A DNA stretch of 44,931 bases from Chloroflexota bacterium (GTDB lineage Bacteria > Chloroflexota > Anaerolineae > Anaerolineales > Villigracilaceae), in NCBI GenBank assembly GCA_021787595.1, contig JAJYLQ010000027.1:1-44931 (forward strand), given 5' to 3'. Below are positions 1 to 6,815 of the stretch, piece by piece. The notes beneath the pieces are model-generated. The model searched no databases. It had not been told where the DNA came from and saw only the letters and a program-made list of their open reading frames with translations. A program made the translations under genes and the position numbers. Every line of letters begins with the position of its first letter. The stretch's first letter is position 1.

Positions 1-59
1 CGCTGCATGACTTCCAGTCGTGTGAGTTCTTTAGGGCTCATAGGTAGTATGGGGTCCAT
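1..59 (-). CDS. ISNCY-like transposase, N-terminal fragment cut by the window edge
   Basis: Reading the minus strand from an ATG at 59 gives MDPILPMSPKELTRLEVMQR, open to the window edge. The segment MSPKELTRLEVMQ matches the start I know from ISNCY-type transposases, which begin with a short MSxKExxRLxV stretch leading into a helix-turn-helix that binds the element ends. Only 20 residues are visible, so nothing can be said about the DDE core or whether the gene is intact. The purine-rich bases upstream (60-110) look like the matching element end. Confidence 0.6.
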   Translation of the reverse strand, partial: MDPILPMSPKELTRLEVMQ

Positions 60-110
60 TGTGTGTCCCTTCAAAAGGGGACATTTTAACTTTGCACAAA
101 GGGGACTCTA
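1..110 (-). mobile_element. End of an insertion sequence (ISNCY-like)
   Basis: The transposase start at 59 is followed outward by a region with two copies of AGGGGAC (76-82 and 100-106) and a TTTAACTTTGCAC core, the kind of repeated motif found at the ends of this IS type. The outer boundary is estimated near 110, because the ribosomal protein promoter starts shortly after. The other end lies outside the window, so no target duplication can be checked. Confidence 0.5.
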
Positions 111-143
111 CTACTTTGCGTTAACACAGCTTCGCGGTTGCCG

Positions 144-172
144 TTGACACGAATACACCCAGCCGTTATAAT
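144..172 (+). promoter_or_regulatory. Near-consensus sigma-70 promoter for rplU operon
   Basis: TTGACA at 144-149 and TATAAT at 167-172 are both perfect hexamers with a 17-base spacer. Transcription should start near 179, leaving a leader of about 160 bases before rplU. The promoter lies just downstream of the insertion sequence end and does not depend on it. Confidence 0.88.
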
Positions 173-178
173 ACCGTC

Positions 179-341
179 CGCTTCTGCCCTGGCGGAAAGA
201 AAAGCCGGGGCGTTTGTTTGTCGAAGACGCTGGTGATCTACCAGCGCGAAGACCCAGCTTCCCCGATGGCAGGCGAAGGGTATCCTGAGCGAAGTCGAAG
301 GACCCGCAGGCTACGCGGCGAAGTGAATGACTGGAGAGAAA
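179..341 (+). other. Long rplU leader with an embedded palindromic repeat
   Basis: The stretch between the predicted transcription start and rplU holds no convincing ORF. It contains complementary segments such as CTGGTGATCTACCAG (229-243). At 275-305 it has a copy of the dispersed repeat related to CCTTCGACAGGCTCAGG, here in the form TATCCTGAGCGAAGTCGAAGG. Ribosomal protein leaders often bind their own product, so a regulatory role is possible, but I do not recognise a known L21 leader motif. Confidence 0.4.
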
Positions 342-869
342 ATGAGATACGCAATTGTGGAAAGCGGCGGCAAACAGTATAAAGCCGTCGAAGGGCAGAC
401 CATCGAAGTGGATCGTCTGTCCAATGAAGAAGGCGCCCAGGTTGATTTGAAGGCGCTGTTGATGGCCGATGGCGATGAGTTCATGGTCGGGACTCCGACC
501 GTGAGCGGCATCGAAGTCAGGGCCACCGTCGTGGATCACTTCCGCGGCGACAAAGTCTTCCGATTCAAATACAGCCCGAAGAAACGCATCCGTGTGCGCG
601 GCGGGCACCGCCAGCAATATACGCGGCTGATGGTGGATTTCATCGGCAGGCCCGGCGAGGTCCGCAAAATGGAAGAGGCCGAACCGGCGCCGGTTGTCGA
701 GGAGGAAAAGCCCGAGGCTGAGTCAGAGGTCAAAGCCGAGAAGCCTGCCAGGGCTCCCGCGAAAGAGGCGGCGAAGAAAGCGGAAAAGAAAGCGCCCGCG
801 ACATCGTCCCCGAAGGGGAAGAAACCCGCCGCAAAGAAATCAACGACGACTAAAAAGTCGAGCAAGTGA
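342..869 (+). CDS. rplU: 50S ribosomal protein L21 with Lys/Ala-rich C-terminal extension
   Basis: The protein begins MRYAIVESGGKQYKA, the hallmark L21 start, and its first ~105 residues cover the whole family domain, including the RVRGGHRQQYTRL stretch that contacts 23S rRNA. The ATG at 342 is preceded by GGAGAG (333-338), so I chose it over an upstream in-frame codon at 327. L21 is usually about 100 residues; here some 65 extra residues rich in Glu, Lys, Ala and Pro follow (PAKEAAKKAEKKAPAT), likely a disordered basic tail on the ribosome surface. First gene of an rplU-rpmA-rpmE operon. Confidence 0.96.
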   Translation: MRYAIVESGGKQYKAVEGQTIEVDRLSNEEGAQVDLKALLMADGDEFMVGTPTVSGIEVRATVVDHFRGDKVFRFKYSPKKRIRVRGGHRQQYTRLMVDFIGRPGEVRKMEEAEPAPVVEEEKPEAESEVKAEKPARAPAKEAAKKAEKKAPATSSPKGKKPAAKKSTTTKKSSK

Positions 870-883
870 AGTGAGAGGTAGAA

Positions 884-1141
884 ATGGCTCATAAAAAAGG
901 CGGCGGTTCCAGCCGCAACGGACGAGACTCGAATTCCCAGCGTCTGGGCGTCAAGCGCTATGCGGGCCAGTTTGTGCTGGCCGGAAACATTTTGGTCCGC
1001 CAGCACGGGACGAAGATCAAGCCGGGTTTGAACGTGCGCGTGGCGGGCGACGATTCCTTGTTCGCAACGATTGACGGTGTTGTGAAATTCGACGTGGTGC
1101 GCGGCCGCAAGCGCGTCAACGTTTTACCGGCGGAGAGTTAA
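884..1141 (+). CDS. rpmA: 50S ribosomal protein L27
   Basis: The 85-residue product starts [16 protein letters not shown], the standard L27 N-terminus whose flexible Lys/Gly tail reaches the peptidyl transferase centre. The rest ([22 protein letters not shown] and [10 protein letters not shown]) is typical. There is no N-terminal cleavage extension of the Firmicutes type. A GAGAGGTAG Shine-Dalgarno stretch lies just upstream, and the gene follows rplU by 14 bases, the usual L21-L27 pairing. Confidence 0.97.
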   Translation: MAHKKGGGSSRNGRDSNSQRLGVKRYAGQFVLAGNILVRQHGTKIKPGLNVRVAGDDSLFATIDGVVKFDVVRGRKRVNVLPAES

Positions 1142-1142
1142 C

Positions 1143-1625
1143 ATGAAACCTGAAATCCATCCGAAATATTATCCGGACGCCAAAGTGGTCTGCGCCTCGT
1201 GCGGCAACACGTGGACGACCGGCTCGACCAGGAAAGAACTGCGCGTCGACATCTGCTCGAACTGCCACCCGTTCTTCACAGGCGAATCTGCGCGCATCCT
1301 GGACATCGAGGGCCAGGTGGATCGCTTCTACAAGAAGTTGAATGTCAGCCAGCAATACATCGAGACCAAGAAAGCAAAGGAGGCGGCAAAGAAATCCCCT
1401 GTGCGCCCAATTTCCGAACTCGAACTTCCGCAGCGCTCTGTGGATGCACTTGCCAAAGCCGGCATCAAAGAAGTCAATCAACTCCTGGTGAAACTGGCAG
1501 AAGGCGACGCGGCTGTCCTGGCAATCCAGGGCTTTGGCCAAAAGTCATTGATTGATGCAAAGAAGAAATTGCGCGCTCTTGGTTATGAACTGCCCGAAGC
1601 GCCCGCGCAGGAAACCTCCGCGTAG
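1143..1625 (+). CDS. rpmE: Ribosomal protein L31 fused to an RpoA C-terminal-like domain
   Basis: Residues 1-~70 are L31: [21 protein letters not shown] with the zinc-binding set Cys17, Cys20, Cys38, Cys41 (CASC and CSNC). L31 normally stops near 70 residues. Here a basic linker (75-87) leads into residues 88-150, which read like the C-terminal domain of RNA polymerase alpha: [24 protein letters not shown], then [18 protein letters not shown]. Arg98 and the Gly132/Lys134/Ser135 cluster align by eye with alpha residues R265, G296, K298 and S299, which bind UP-element DNA. The gene starts one base after the rpmA stop, with GGAGAG at 1132-1137. The fusion is read directly from one open frame; any role in nucleic-acid binding is inference. 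Confidence 0.92.
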   Translation: MKPEIHPKYYPDAKVVCASCGNTWTTGSTRKELRVDICSNCHPFFTGESARILDIEGQVDRFYKKLNVSQQYIETKKAKEAAKKSPVRPISELELPQRSVDALAKAGIKEVNQLLVKLAEGDAAVLAIQGFGQKSLIDAKKKLRALGYELPEAPAQETSA

Positions 1626-1659
1626 GATTTGCAGGGAAAGTTTTATCAGGTAAACTTGC

Positions 1660-1690
1660 AGGCATGGCATAACGCCATGCCTGTTTTAAT
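1660..1690 (+). terminator. Intrinsic terminator after rpmE
   Basis: AGGCATGGC (1660-1668) pairs perfectly with GCCATGCCT (1674-1682) around a 5-base loop and is followed by GTTTTAAT. It ends the ribosomal protein operon. Confidence 0.85.
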
Positions 1691-1751
1691 CTCTGCCGCG
1701 AATTACACGTTTTTTTGGCTCTCTGGGACTTGCCGTGGTGCGCTGCCAGCC

Positions 1752-1790
1752 GTAGGTCAAATTGACCTACATCATGCCGCCAAATATGCT
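1752..1790 (+). promoter_or_regulatory. Palindrome overlapping a likely tdk promoter
   Basis: GTAGGTCAA (1752-1760) and TTGACCTAC (1762-1770) form a perfect 9-base inverted repeat around one central A. Its right arm holds TTGACC (1762-1767), which with TATGCT (1785-1790) and a 17-base spacer makes a plausible promoter. The palindrome could be an operator, or just one of the short dispersed palindromes common in this genome. Confidence 0.45.
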
Positions 1791-1882
1791 GGTCCATCAC
1801 GGCAATTCCCAATGAACCGTTTTTTTTCTTTTTCTTTCTCCGTGTTCTTCGTGGTAACATTCTCGAGATGTTAGGGAAAGCT

Positions 1883-2452
1883 ATGCGTCATACTCACGGC
1901 TCGATTGAAGTCATTTGTGGTTCGATGTTCAGCGGCAAGACGGACGAGTTGATCCGGCGTCTCGTGCGCGCCAAGATTGCGAAGCAAAAAGTGCAGGTCT
2001 TCAAGCCCGCCATTGACGTTCGCTATGCAGTCGAAAAAGTCACCTCTCATGCCGGCGCGGATTTTGATGCGGTCCCCATCGGGAAATCCGCGGAGATCAA
2101 ATCCAAATTGGAGCCGGACACAACCGTCGTCGGCATTGACGAGGCGCAGTTCATGGACGCGGAAATTGTGGACATAGCACAGCAATTGGCGGAGCGCGGC
2201 GTCCGCGTGCTGGTGGCTGGACTCGATATGGATTTTCGCGGCGAGCCGTTTGGACCGATGCCGATCCTGATGTCGAAGGCGGAACGCGTGGACAAGCTCC
2301 ATGCGATTTGCATGGTCTGCGGCGATGAAGCTTCACGCACGCAAAGGCTTGTCAATGGCAAGCCAGCGCGCTATGATGACCCGGTGGTGATCGTCGGCGC
2401 GTCGGAGCTGTATGAAGCGCGTTGCCGCATTCATCACGAAGTCCCGCGATAG
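1883..2452 (+). CDS. tdk: Thymidine kinase, type II
   Basis: Phosphorylates thymidine to dTMP with ATP in the salvage pathway. The P-loop is GSMFSGKT (residues 13-20 from the ATG at 1883). It is followed by the DEAQF motif with the catalytic acid and by the Cys residues of the lasso zinc site around ICMVCGDEA and the C-terminal EARCRIHH. I chose 1883 over an in-frame ATG at 1868 because the AGGG ahead of 1883 is well spaced and family members start near the HGSIEVICG strand. Length (189 residues) is normal. Next to hpt, so this is a small nucleoside salvage group. Confidence 0.95.
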   Translation: MRHTHGSIEVICGSMFSGKTDELIRRLVRAKIAKQKVQVFKPAIDVRYAVEKVTSHAGADFDAVPIGKSAEIKSKLEPDTTVVGIDEAQFMDAEIVDIAQQLAERGVRVLVAGLDMDFRGEPFGPMPILMSKAERVDKLHAICMVCGDEASRTQRLVNGKPARYDDPVVIVGASELYEARCRIHHEVPR

Positions 2453-2525
2453 TTGGAGTTCGGTAGTCCCATAGTTTGTCGGTCAACCATCCAACTGCCA
2501 AACTAAGAACTACGAAGCTAAATTT

Positions 2526-3083
2526 ATGCAAGGCTATAAAGAACTTTTATCCGAAATCCTGATTGACGAAGAAACTCTGCAGAAGCGCGTCGCGGAACTC
2601 GGCGCGGAGATCAGCGCGGACTATCAGGGCAACGAAAATCTTTTGCTCATCTGCATCCTGCGCGGCGGCGTACCGTTCATGGTGGACTTGAGCCGCCACA
2701 TCACCGTCCCGCACATGATGGACTTCATGGCAGTTTCATCGTATGGCGCGGGCAAACGCGAGTCGAACGGCAACGTGCGCGTCACGTTCGATCTGCAAAC
2801 CAACATCAAAGACAAGGATGTTTTGCTGGTCGAAGATATCGTGGACAGCGGCCACACGATTGCATCCGTGTTGGAAATGTTGAACACCCGCCAGCCCGCC
2901 AGCTTGAAAGTCTGCGCGCTGCTCGATAAAGCCGAACGCCGCGAGGCGGTGGTTCCCATTCATTATCGCGGCTTCACCATCCCGAATAAGTTCGTTTTTG
3001 GCTACGGCCTTGACCTCGATGAATATTATCGCAACCTTCCATTCGTCGGCGTTGTGGATTTGGAGAAATACAACTCCGATTGA
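2526..3083 (+). CDS. hpt: Hypoxanthine phosphoribosyltransferase
   Basis: Converts hypoxanthine or guanine plus PRPP to the nucleotide. The PRPP-binding loop VLLVEDIVDSGHT is canonical. The early LLLICILRGGVPF stretch with its Leu-Arg-Gly loop and the C-terminal FVFGYGLDLDEYYRNLPFVG, which closes on the purine, are also present. Its 185 residues fit the bacterial HPRT length. The stop overlaps a TTG codon of the next frame (TTGA), but the real start of the next gene is probably 24 bases further on. Confidence 0.96.
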   Translation: MQGYKELLSEILIDEETLQKRVAELGAEISADYQGNENLLLICILRGGVPFMVDLSRHITVPHMMDFMAVSSYGAGKRESNGNVRVTFDLQTNIKDKDVLLVEDIVDSGHTIASVLEMLNTRQPASLKVCALLDKAERREAVVPIHYRGFTIPNKFVFGYGLDLDEYYRNLPFVGVVDLEKYNSD

Positions 3084-3106
3084 CCTGCGCGGTCGGTGAG
3101 GGCGGC

Positions 3107-4792
3107 TTGAGCGAAAAGAAATCGCAAAGCGTTTCTCCCTACGCGGGACGCTGGGTTGCCCGTTTGCAGGGCAGGATCGTTGCTCATGGAGGCACGCCCG
3201 AACAGGCCTTGATTGCCGCGCAGACAAGCCGTCACAAGGAAAAACCCGAAATCATTTACATGCCCATCGAATCTTCCTTCGCTGTTCCGCCATTGCTCGA
3301 ACGTTTGCGCGCGGCTTTGCCCGATCAGGAAATGTACCTGGTGGGCGGCGCGGTACGTGACGCGCTGCTGGGACGCGTCTCGCACGATCTGGATCTGGCA
3401 ATTCCCAAAAATGCGATTGCCGCTGCGAGACGCGCCGCTGCGATCTTGAATGCGGACTTTTACGTGATGGACGAATCCTTCGACATCGCCCGCGTCATCG
3501 TCTCGACCGAAAACGGGTCGCGCGATATTTTGGATTTTGCGGCGTTCCGCGGCCCCGATTTGGATTCCGACTTGCGCGGCCGCGATTTCACCATCAACGC
3601 CATCGCATTCGATCCGCGCCGGCAGGCGATTCTCGATCCGCTCAACGGCGCAGCGGATTTGCGCGCCAAATTAATCCGCGCCTGCTCCGGCACTTCGCTT
3701 CAGGACGATCCGATCCGCATTTTGCGCGCGGTGCGTCTGGCTGCCGCGTTCGAGTTCAAGATCGAAGCCGGGACTCGGTCCGCGATGAAGCACGCCGCCA
3801 ATTTGCTGCCGAACATTTCTCCCGAACGCCAGCGCGACGAATTGTTCAGAATACTCGAAGGCCCGCGTCCAGACGCGTCCATCCGCGCCTTGGAGATGCT
3901 CGGCGTGTTTCCCCATTTGCTTCCCGAATTATCCGCCATGAAGGGCGTTGAACAGTCTGCGCCGCATGTAAGTGATGTTTGGGAACACACGTTGAGTGTC
4001 ATTCAGCATCTTGAGGGAATCCTTGCAGCCCTCACCCCGGCCCCTCTCCCAATTTTGGGAGAGGGGGAAGGGGATGAGGGGAAAAAACAAGATTTGTTCA
4101 CGGGCTTGCTCACTTTGCGCCTCGGACGGTATCGTGAACAATTCGCCGCGCATTTTTCCAAGCCGCTGAATCCGGATCGCTCGATGCGCGCGCTTTTGTT
4201 TTTCGTCGCGCTCTATCACGATGTCTCGAAGCCCGCCACAAAGTCCGTGGACGAAACGGGACGGATCCGTTTCTTCGATCACGATCAATTGGGCGCGAAG
4301 GCCGCGTCCAAACGCGCACACGCATTCAATCTCAGCAACGATGAAATTGACCGGTTGAAAGTCATCATTGAGAACCACATGCGCTTTCACGCTTTTTCGA
4401 GCCGCATGGAGGACGAGAAACAGGAACCGTCGCGCAGAGCCATTTATCGCTTCTTCCGCGATTCAGGCGAAGGCGGCGTGGACCTCATTCTGCTGGGCCT
4501 CGCGGATTTGCGCGGCACGCGCGGCCATACATTGACGCAGGAAACGTGGGCCGCCGCGCTCGACATTGCCCGCCTCCTTTTGGAAAATTATTGGGAGCGC
4601 CCGGAAGAAACTGTCGCGCCGCCGCGTCTTGTAAACGGACTCGATGTGATCAACGAATACAAACTTGAGCAGGGTCCGGTTATCGGTCAAGTGCTTGAAG
4701 CCATCCGTGAAGCGCAGGCAACCGGCAAAGTATCCACGCGCGAAGAAGCGCTCCTATTTGGCCGCGAGTGGTTGAAGGAAAATCCAAAGTGA
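3107..4792 (+). CDS. CCA-adding/poly(A) polymerase-type nucleotidyltransferase with DUF5678-like N-terminus and HD domain
   Basis: From a TTG at 3107, residues ~5-40 (SPYAGRWVARLQGRIVAHGGTP) resemble the small DUF5678 domain. The nucleotidyltransferase head follows: YLVGGAVRDALLG and the two metal-binding Asp of HDLDLAIP, then the RDFTINAIAFD motif and RNA-binding helices (DPIRILRAVRLAA). A C-terminal HD hydrolase region follows, with ALYHDVSKP and FFDHDQLGAKAA. Class II CCA enzymes with an HD domain repair and mature tRNA 3' ends; I infer the same here. An upstream TTG at 3080 overlaps the hpt stop but has no ribosome site; 3107 is preceded by GGTGAGGG. A palindromic repeat (4029-4083) is translated inside the gene, so roughly residues 308-326 are an insertion. 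Confidence 0.88.
   Translation: MSEKKSQSVSPYAGRWVARLQGRIVAHGGTPEQALIAAQTSRHKEKPEIIYMPIESSFAVPPLLERLRAALPDQEMYLVGGAVRDALLGRVSHDLDLAIPKNAIAAARRAAAILNADFYVMDESFDIARVIVSTENGSRDILDFAAFRGPDLDSDLRGRDFTINAIAFDPRRQAILDPLNGAADLRAKLIRACSGTSLQDDPIRILRAVRLAAAFEFKIEAGTRSAMKHAANLLPNISPERQRDELFRILEGPRPDASIRALEMLGVFPHLLPELSAMKGVEQSAPHVSDVWEHTLSVIQHLEGILAALTPAPLPILGEGEGDEGKKQDLFTGLLTLRLGRYREQFAAHFSKPLNPDRSMRALLFFVALYHDVSKPATKSVDETGRIRFFDHDQLGAKAASKRAHAFNLSNDEIDRLKVIIENHMRFHAFSSRMEDEKQEPSRRAIYRFFRDSGEGGVDLILLGLADLRGTRGHTLTQETWAAALDIARLLLENYWERPEETVAPPRLVNGLDVINEYKLEQGPVIGQVLEAIREAQATGKVSTREEALLFGREWLKENPK
4029..4083 (+). repeat. Palindromic repeat of CCCTCACCCC type inside the CCA-type gene
   Basis: CCCTCACCCCGGCCCCTCTCCC and its near inverse (GGGAGAGGGGGAAGGGGATGAGGGG) face each other around AATTTT. 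This is a widespread intergenic repeat type. Here it is in frame and translates to TPAPLPILGEGEGDEG, a stretch foreign to the enzyme family. Confidence 0.85.
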
Positions 4793-5322
4793 ACCTTGTC
4801 TTCTTCGATCTCGAAACGCAAAAGTTATTTCAGGATGTCGGCGGGCGCGATGCCAGCAAATTGCTGCTGGCTTGCGGCGTCACCTTTTCGACAGACAAAA
4901 ATGATTTCAGCGTCTATTGGGAACGCGACGCGCAGGCGCTGGTGGATGAACTCAAATTGGCGGACAAGGTGATCGGCTTCAACATCCGCGAATTCGATTA
5001 CGAAGTTTTGCGTCCGTATGTGCCATCATTCAATTTCGCATCGCTCCGGACGTTGGATTTGATGCTCGACCTCAGCCGGGCTCTCGGCTTTCGGCTTCCC
5101 CTCGACGCGCTGGCGAAGGCCTGCCTCGGCGCGACGAAAACCGCGGATGGCGTCCAGTCGGTGGAATGGTTTCGCAATGGCGAGAAGGATAAGGTCGCCG
5201 AATACTGCAAAGCCGATGTGGACATCACGCGCCGTGTTTACGAATTTGGCCGCGACAATGGCTTTGTTTATTATTACAGCAAGCTGGGAAGCAAATTAAA
5301 GGTGAATGTGAATTGGAAATGA
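4789..5322 (+). CDS. Predicted DEDD-type 3'-5' exonuclease (YprB/RNase H-like)
   Basis: The product begins with FFDLET (Asp7, Glu9), then VIGFNIREFD and ends with the YCKADVDITRRVYEFG motif. These three signatures supply the four acidic metal ligands of the DEDD exonuclease fold, in the YprB-like branch. I chose the GTG at 4789, which overlaps the previous stop (GTGA) and starts right at the first beta strand; a GTG at 4768 is also in frame. The substrate is unknown; the neighbouring tRNA enzyme suggests RNA, but DNA is equally possible. 177 residues, cytoplasmic. Confidence 0.8.
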   Translation: MNLVFFDLETQKLFQDVGGRDASKLLLACGVTFSTDKNDFSVYWERDAQALVDELKLADKVIGFNIREFDYEVLRPYVPSFNFASLRTLDLMLDLSRALGFRLPLDALAKACLGATKTADGVQSVEWFRNGEKDKVAEYCKADVDITRRVYEFGRDNGFVYYYSKLGSKLKVNVNWK

Positions 5323-5330
5323 TTTGTTCG

Positions 5331-5390
5331 GTAGGGGCACAGCGTGGTCCGATGCAACAAAGGAATGCGAAAGGCTCGCTGTGCCCCTAC
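5331..5390. repeat. Dispersed hairpin repeat GTAGGGGCACAGCG
   Basis: GTAGGGGCACAGCG (5331-5344) and its perfect inverse (5377-5390) flank a 32-base loop. This 60-bp element sits between the exonuclease and the hydrolase gene, and resembles the GTAGGGGCACG repeats common in Chloroflexota and Cyanobacteria. Confidence 0.85.
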
Positions 5391-5406
5391 ACATCGGATA
5401 ACGAAA

Positions 5407-6195
5407 ATGGAAAAAGCAAAAATTAATGGTATCCATCTTGCATACGAACGCCGCGGAAAAGGCGCGCCGCTGGTTTTGATCCACGGCTACCCGCTCGACC
5501 ACAGCGTTTGGGATGAAGTCGCTCCCTTGCTCGAAAATGATTTCGATCTCATCATTCCGGACTTGCACGGCTTCGGCCAATCCGACGTAATGGAAGCCGA
5601 TGATTCGATCATCGAATTTGCTTCGGATATCGAGGGGCTGTTGAATCACTTCAAGATCAGAAAAGCTTTCGTCGCAGGCCACTCGATGGGCGGATACGTT
5701 GCATTGGCTTTTGCGCGCGAATATCCTGACACGGTTTCCGGCCTCGGATTGATTTCATCGCAGGCGGCGGCGGATTCAGCCGGGAAAAAAGAAGGCCGTT
5801 ATGCTACCGCAAAGCAGGTCCTGGATGAGGGAGTGAAAGTTGTCGTCGAATCAATGATGCCAAAACTGTCCGCGGATGCGCGCGTCCAAACGTTTGTGCA
5901 TGAGTTGATGTCGAAGCAAAGGCCGCTGGGCGTGTGCAGCGCACTGACGGCGATGGCTGAACGTCCCGACTCGACTGAATCGCTGCAAACTTTTAGATTT
6001 CCCGTGGTCATCGTTCACGGCGATGCGGACGCATTGATCCCCGTCGAGCGCGGGCGCGAGATGAAAGCCGCGCTGCCGGCCGCGCATTATGTCGAATTGC
6101 CGGGGCTGGGCCACATGCCGATGATGGAAAATCCAAAAGCGGTGGCGGATGCGCTGAAATTTTTTTGCAGGAACCAGAGGGTAGAATCGAATTGA
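5407..6195 (+). CDS. Alpha/beta-fold hydrolase
   Basis: Typical soluble hydrolase: oxyanion strand LVLIHGYPLDHSVW, nucleophile elbow GHSMGG (Ser93), acid in VIVHGDADALIP and catalytic His in GLGHMPMMENP (His236). The family includes esterases, lactonases and haloperoxidase-like enzymes; nothing in the sequence or neighbours fixes the substrate. The ATG at 5407 is preferred because the 21 codons upstream are made of the hairpin repeat. 262 residues. It ends at a terminator shared with the convergent receiver gene. Confidence 0.88.
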   Translation: MEKAKINGIHLAYERRGKGAPLVLIHGYPLDHSVWDEVAPLLENDFDLIIPDLHGFGQSDVMEADDSIIEFASDIEGLLNHFKIRKAFVAGHSMGGYVALAFAREYPDTVSGLGLISSQAAADSAGKKEGRYATAKQVLDEGVKVVVESMMPKLSADARVQTFVHELMSKQRPLGVCSALTAMAERPDSTESLQTFRFPVVIVHGDADALIPVERGREMKAALPAAHYVELPGLGHMPMMENPKAVADALKFFCRNQRVESN

Positions 6196-6225
6196 AAACG
6201 GGATCCGTTATCGGGTCCCGTTTTC
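6194..6225. terminator. Bidirectional terminator between hydrolase and receiver genes
   Basis: GAAAACGGGA (6194-6203) pairs with TCCCGTTTTC (6216-6225) around a 12-base loop. The A-rich and T-rich flanks let it work for both convergent genes. Confidence 0.8.
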
Positions 6226-6231
6226 GATGCG

Positions 6232-6657
6232 TCACGGCGTCAGCGGGTGAGTTTGCTGGCGCCATTTCCCATCGTCGCTCGACGGATAAAGGGTGCCCGT
6301 CCGCCGGATAAGTTTATTCAGATGCGCCACCAGCACGGCGCTTGGAACCGGCTTGACGAGGTAATCGTCTGCGCCTGCGTCGAGAATGCTCGCTACAATG
6401 GATGGATCATCGAGGGCGGAAAGAATCAAAATCGGTACGTTACTGAAAGCCCGCACAGCCTTACAGATCTGCCAGCCATCCATGTGCGGCATCATCAGGT
6501 CGAGTAGGACCAATTGTGGAGTTTTTTCCTTGATGACCCGGATGGCCTCTTCGCCGCTGTTTGAAACCAGCACCTCGAAATTGTGTGTCCGCAGAATGAC
6601 CGACAGGAGCTCAGTGATCGCAGGATCGTCGTCTATGGTCAATATGTTTGTTTTCAT
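6232..6657 (-). CDS. Single-domain response regulator (CheY-like receiver)
   Basis: A receiver domain with all key residues: acidic pair Asp9/Asp10, phospho-acceptor Asp53 in LLDLMMPHMDGW, Ser80 in the ILSA switch strand and Lys102 in DDYLVKP. About 20 residues after Ile118 form a short polar tail with no DNA-binding or enzymatic output domain. The partner histidine kinase is not in the window, so the pathway is unknown. It is divergent from ppdK, sharing the ~160-base intergenic region. Confidence 0.92.
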   Translation of the reverse strand: MKTNILTIDDDPAITELLSVILRTHNFEVLVSNSGEEAIRVIKEKTPQLVLLDLMMPHMDGWQICKAVRAFSNVPILILSALDDPSIVASILDAGADDYLVKPVPSAVLVAHLNKLIRRTGTLYPSSDDGKWRQQTHPLTP

Positions 6658-6742
6658 GGATGATTGTATTATATGGATATATTGCTGTTTGAACTTTGCA
6701 GGTTATTTACAGATTGGACCTGCTGGAAGGTGATATTTGTCA

Positions 6743-6771
6743 TTGGTCAAAAGGCTTATTTTTGGTAGAAT
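6743..6771 (+). promoter_or_regulatory. Probable ppdK promoter
   Basis: TTGGTC (6743-6748) and TAGAAT (6766-6771) with a 17-base spacer. The -35 hexamer is weak, the -10 is good. The expected start is ~38 bases before the ppdK ATG. Confidence 0.5.
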
Positions 6772-6815
6772 ACTTCCCGATTTAACATGGATATCTCGAA
6801 GCTTAGGAGGCTCGA

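Noticed and set aside
1629-1874. 81-codon plus-strand frame before tdk
   Set aside because: Contains the rpmE terminator and the tdk promoter region; Phe/Ser-rich end comes from a T-rich repeat.
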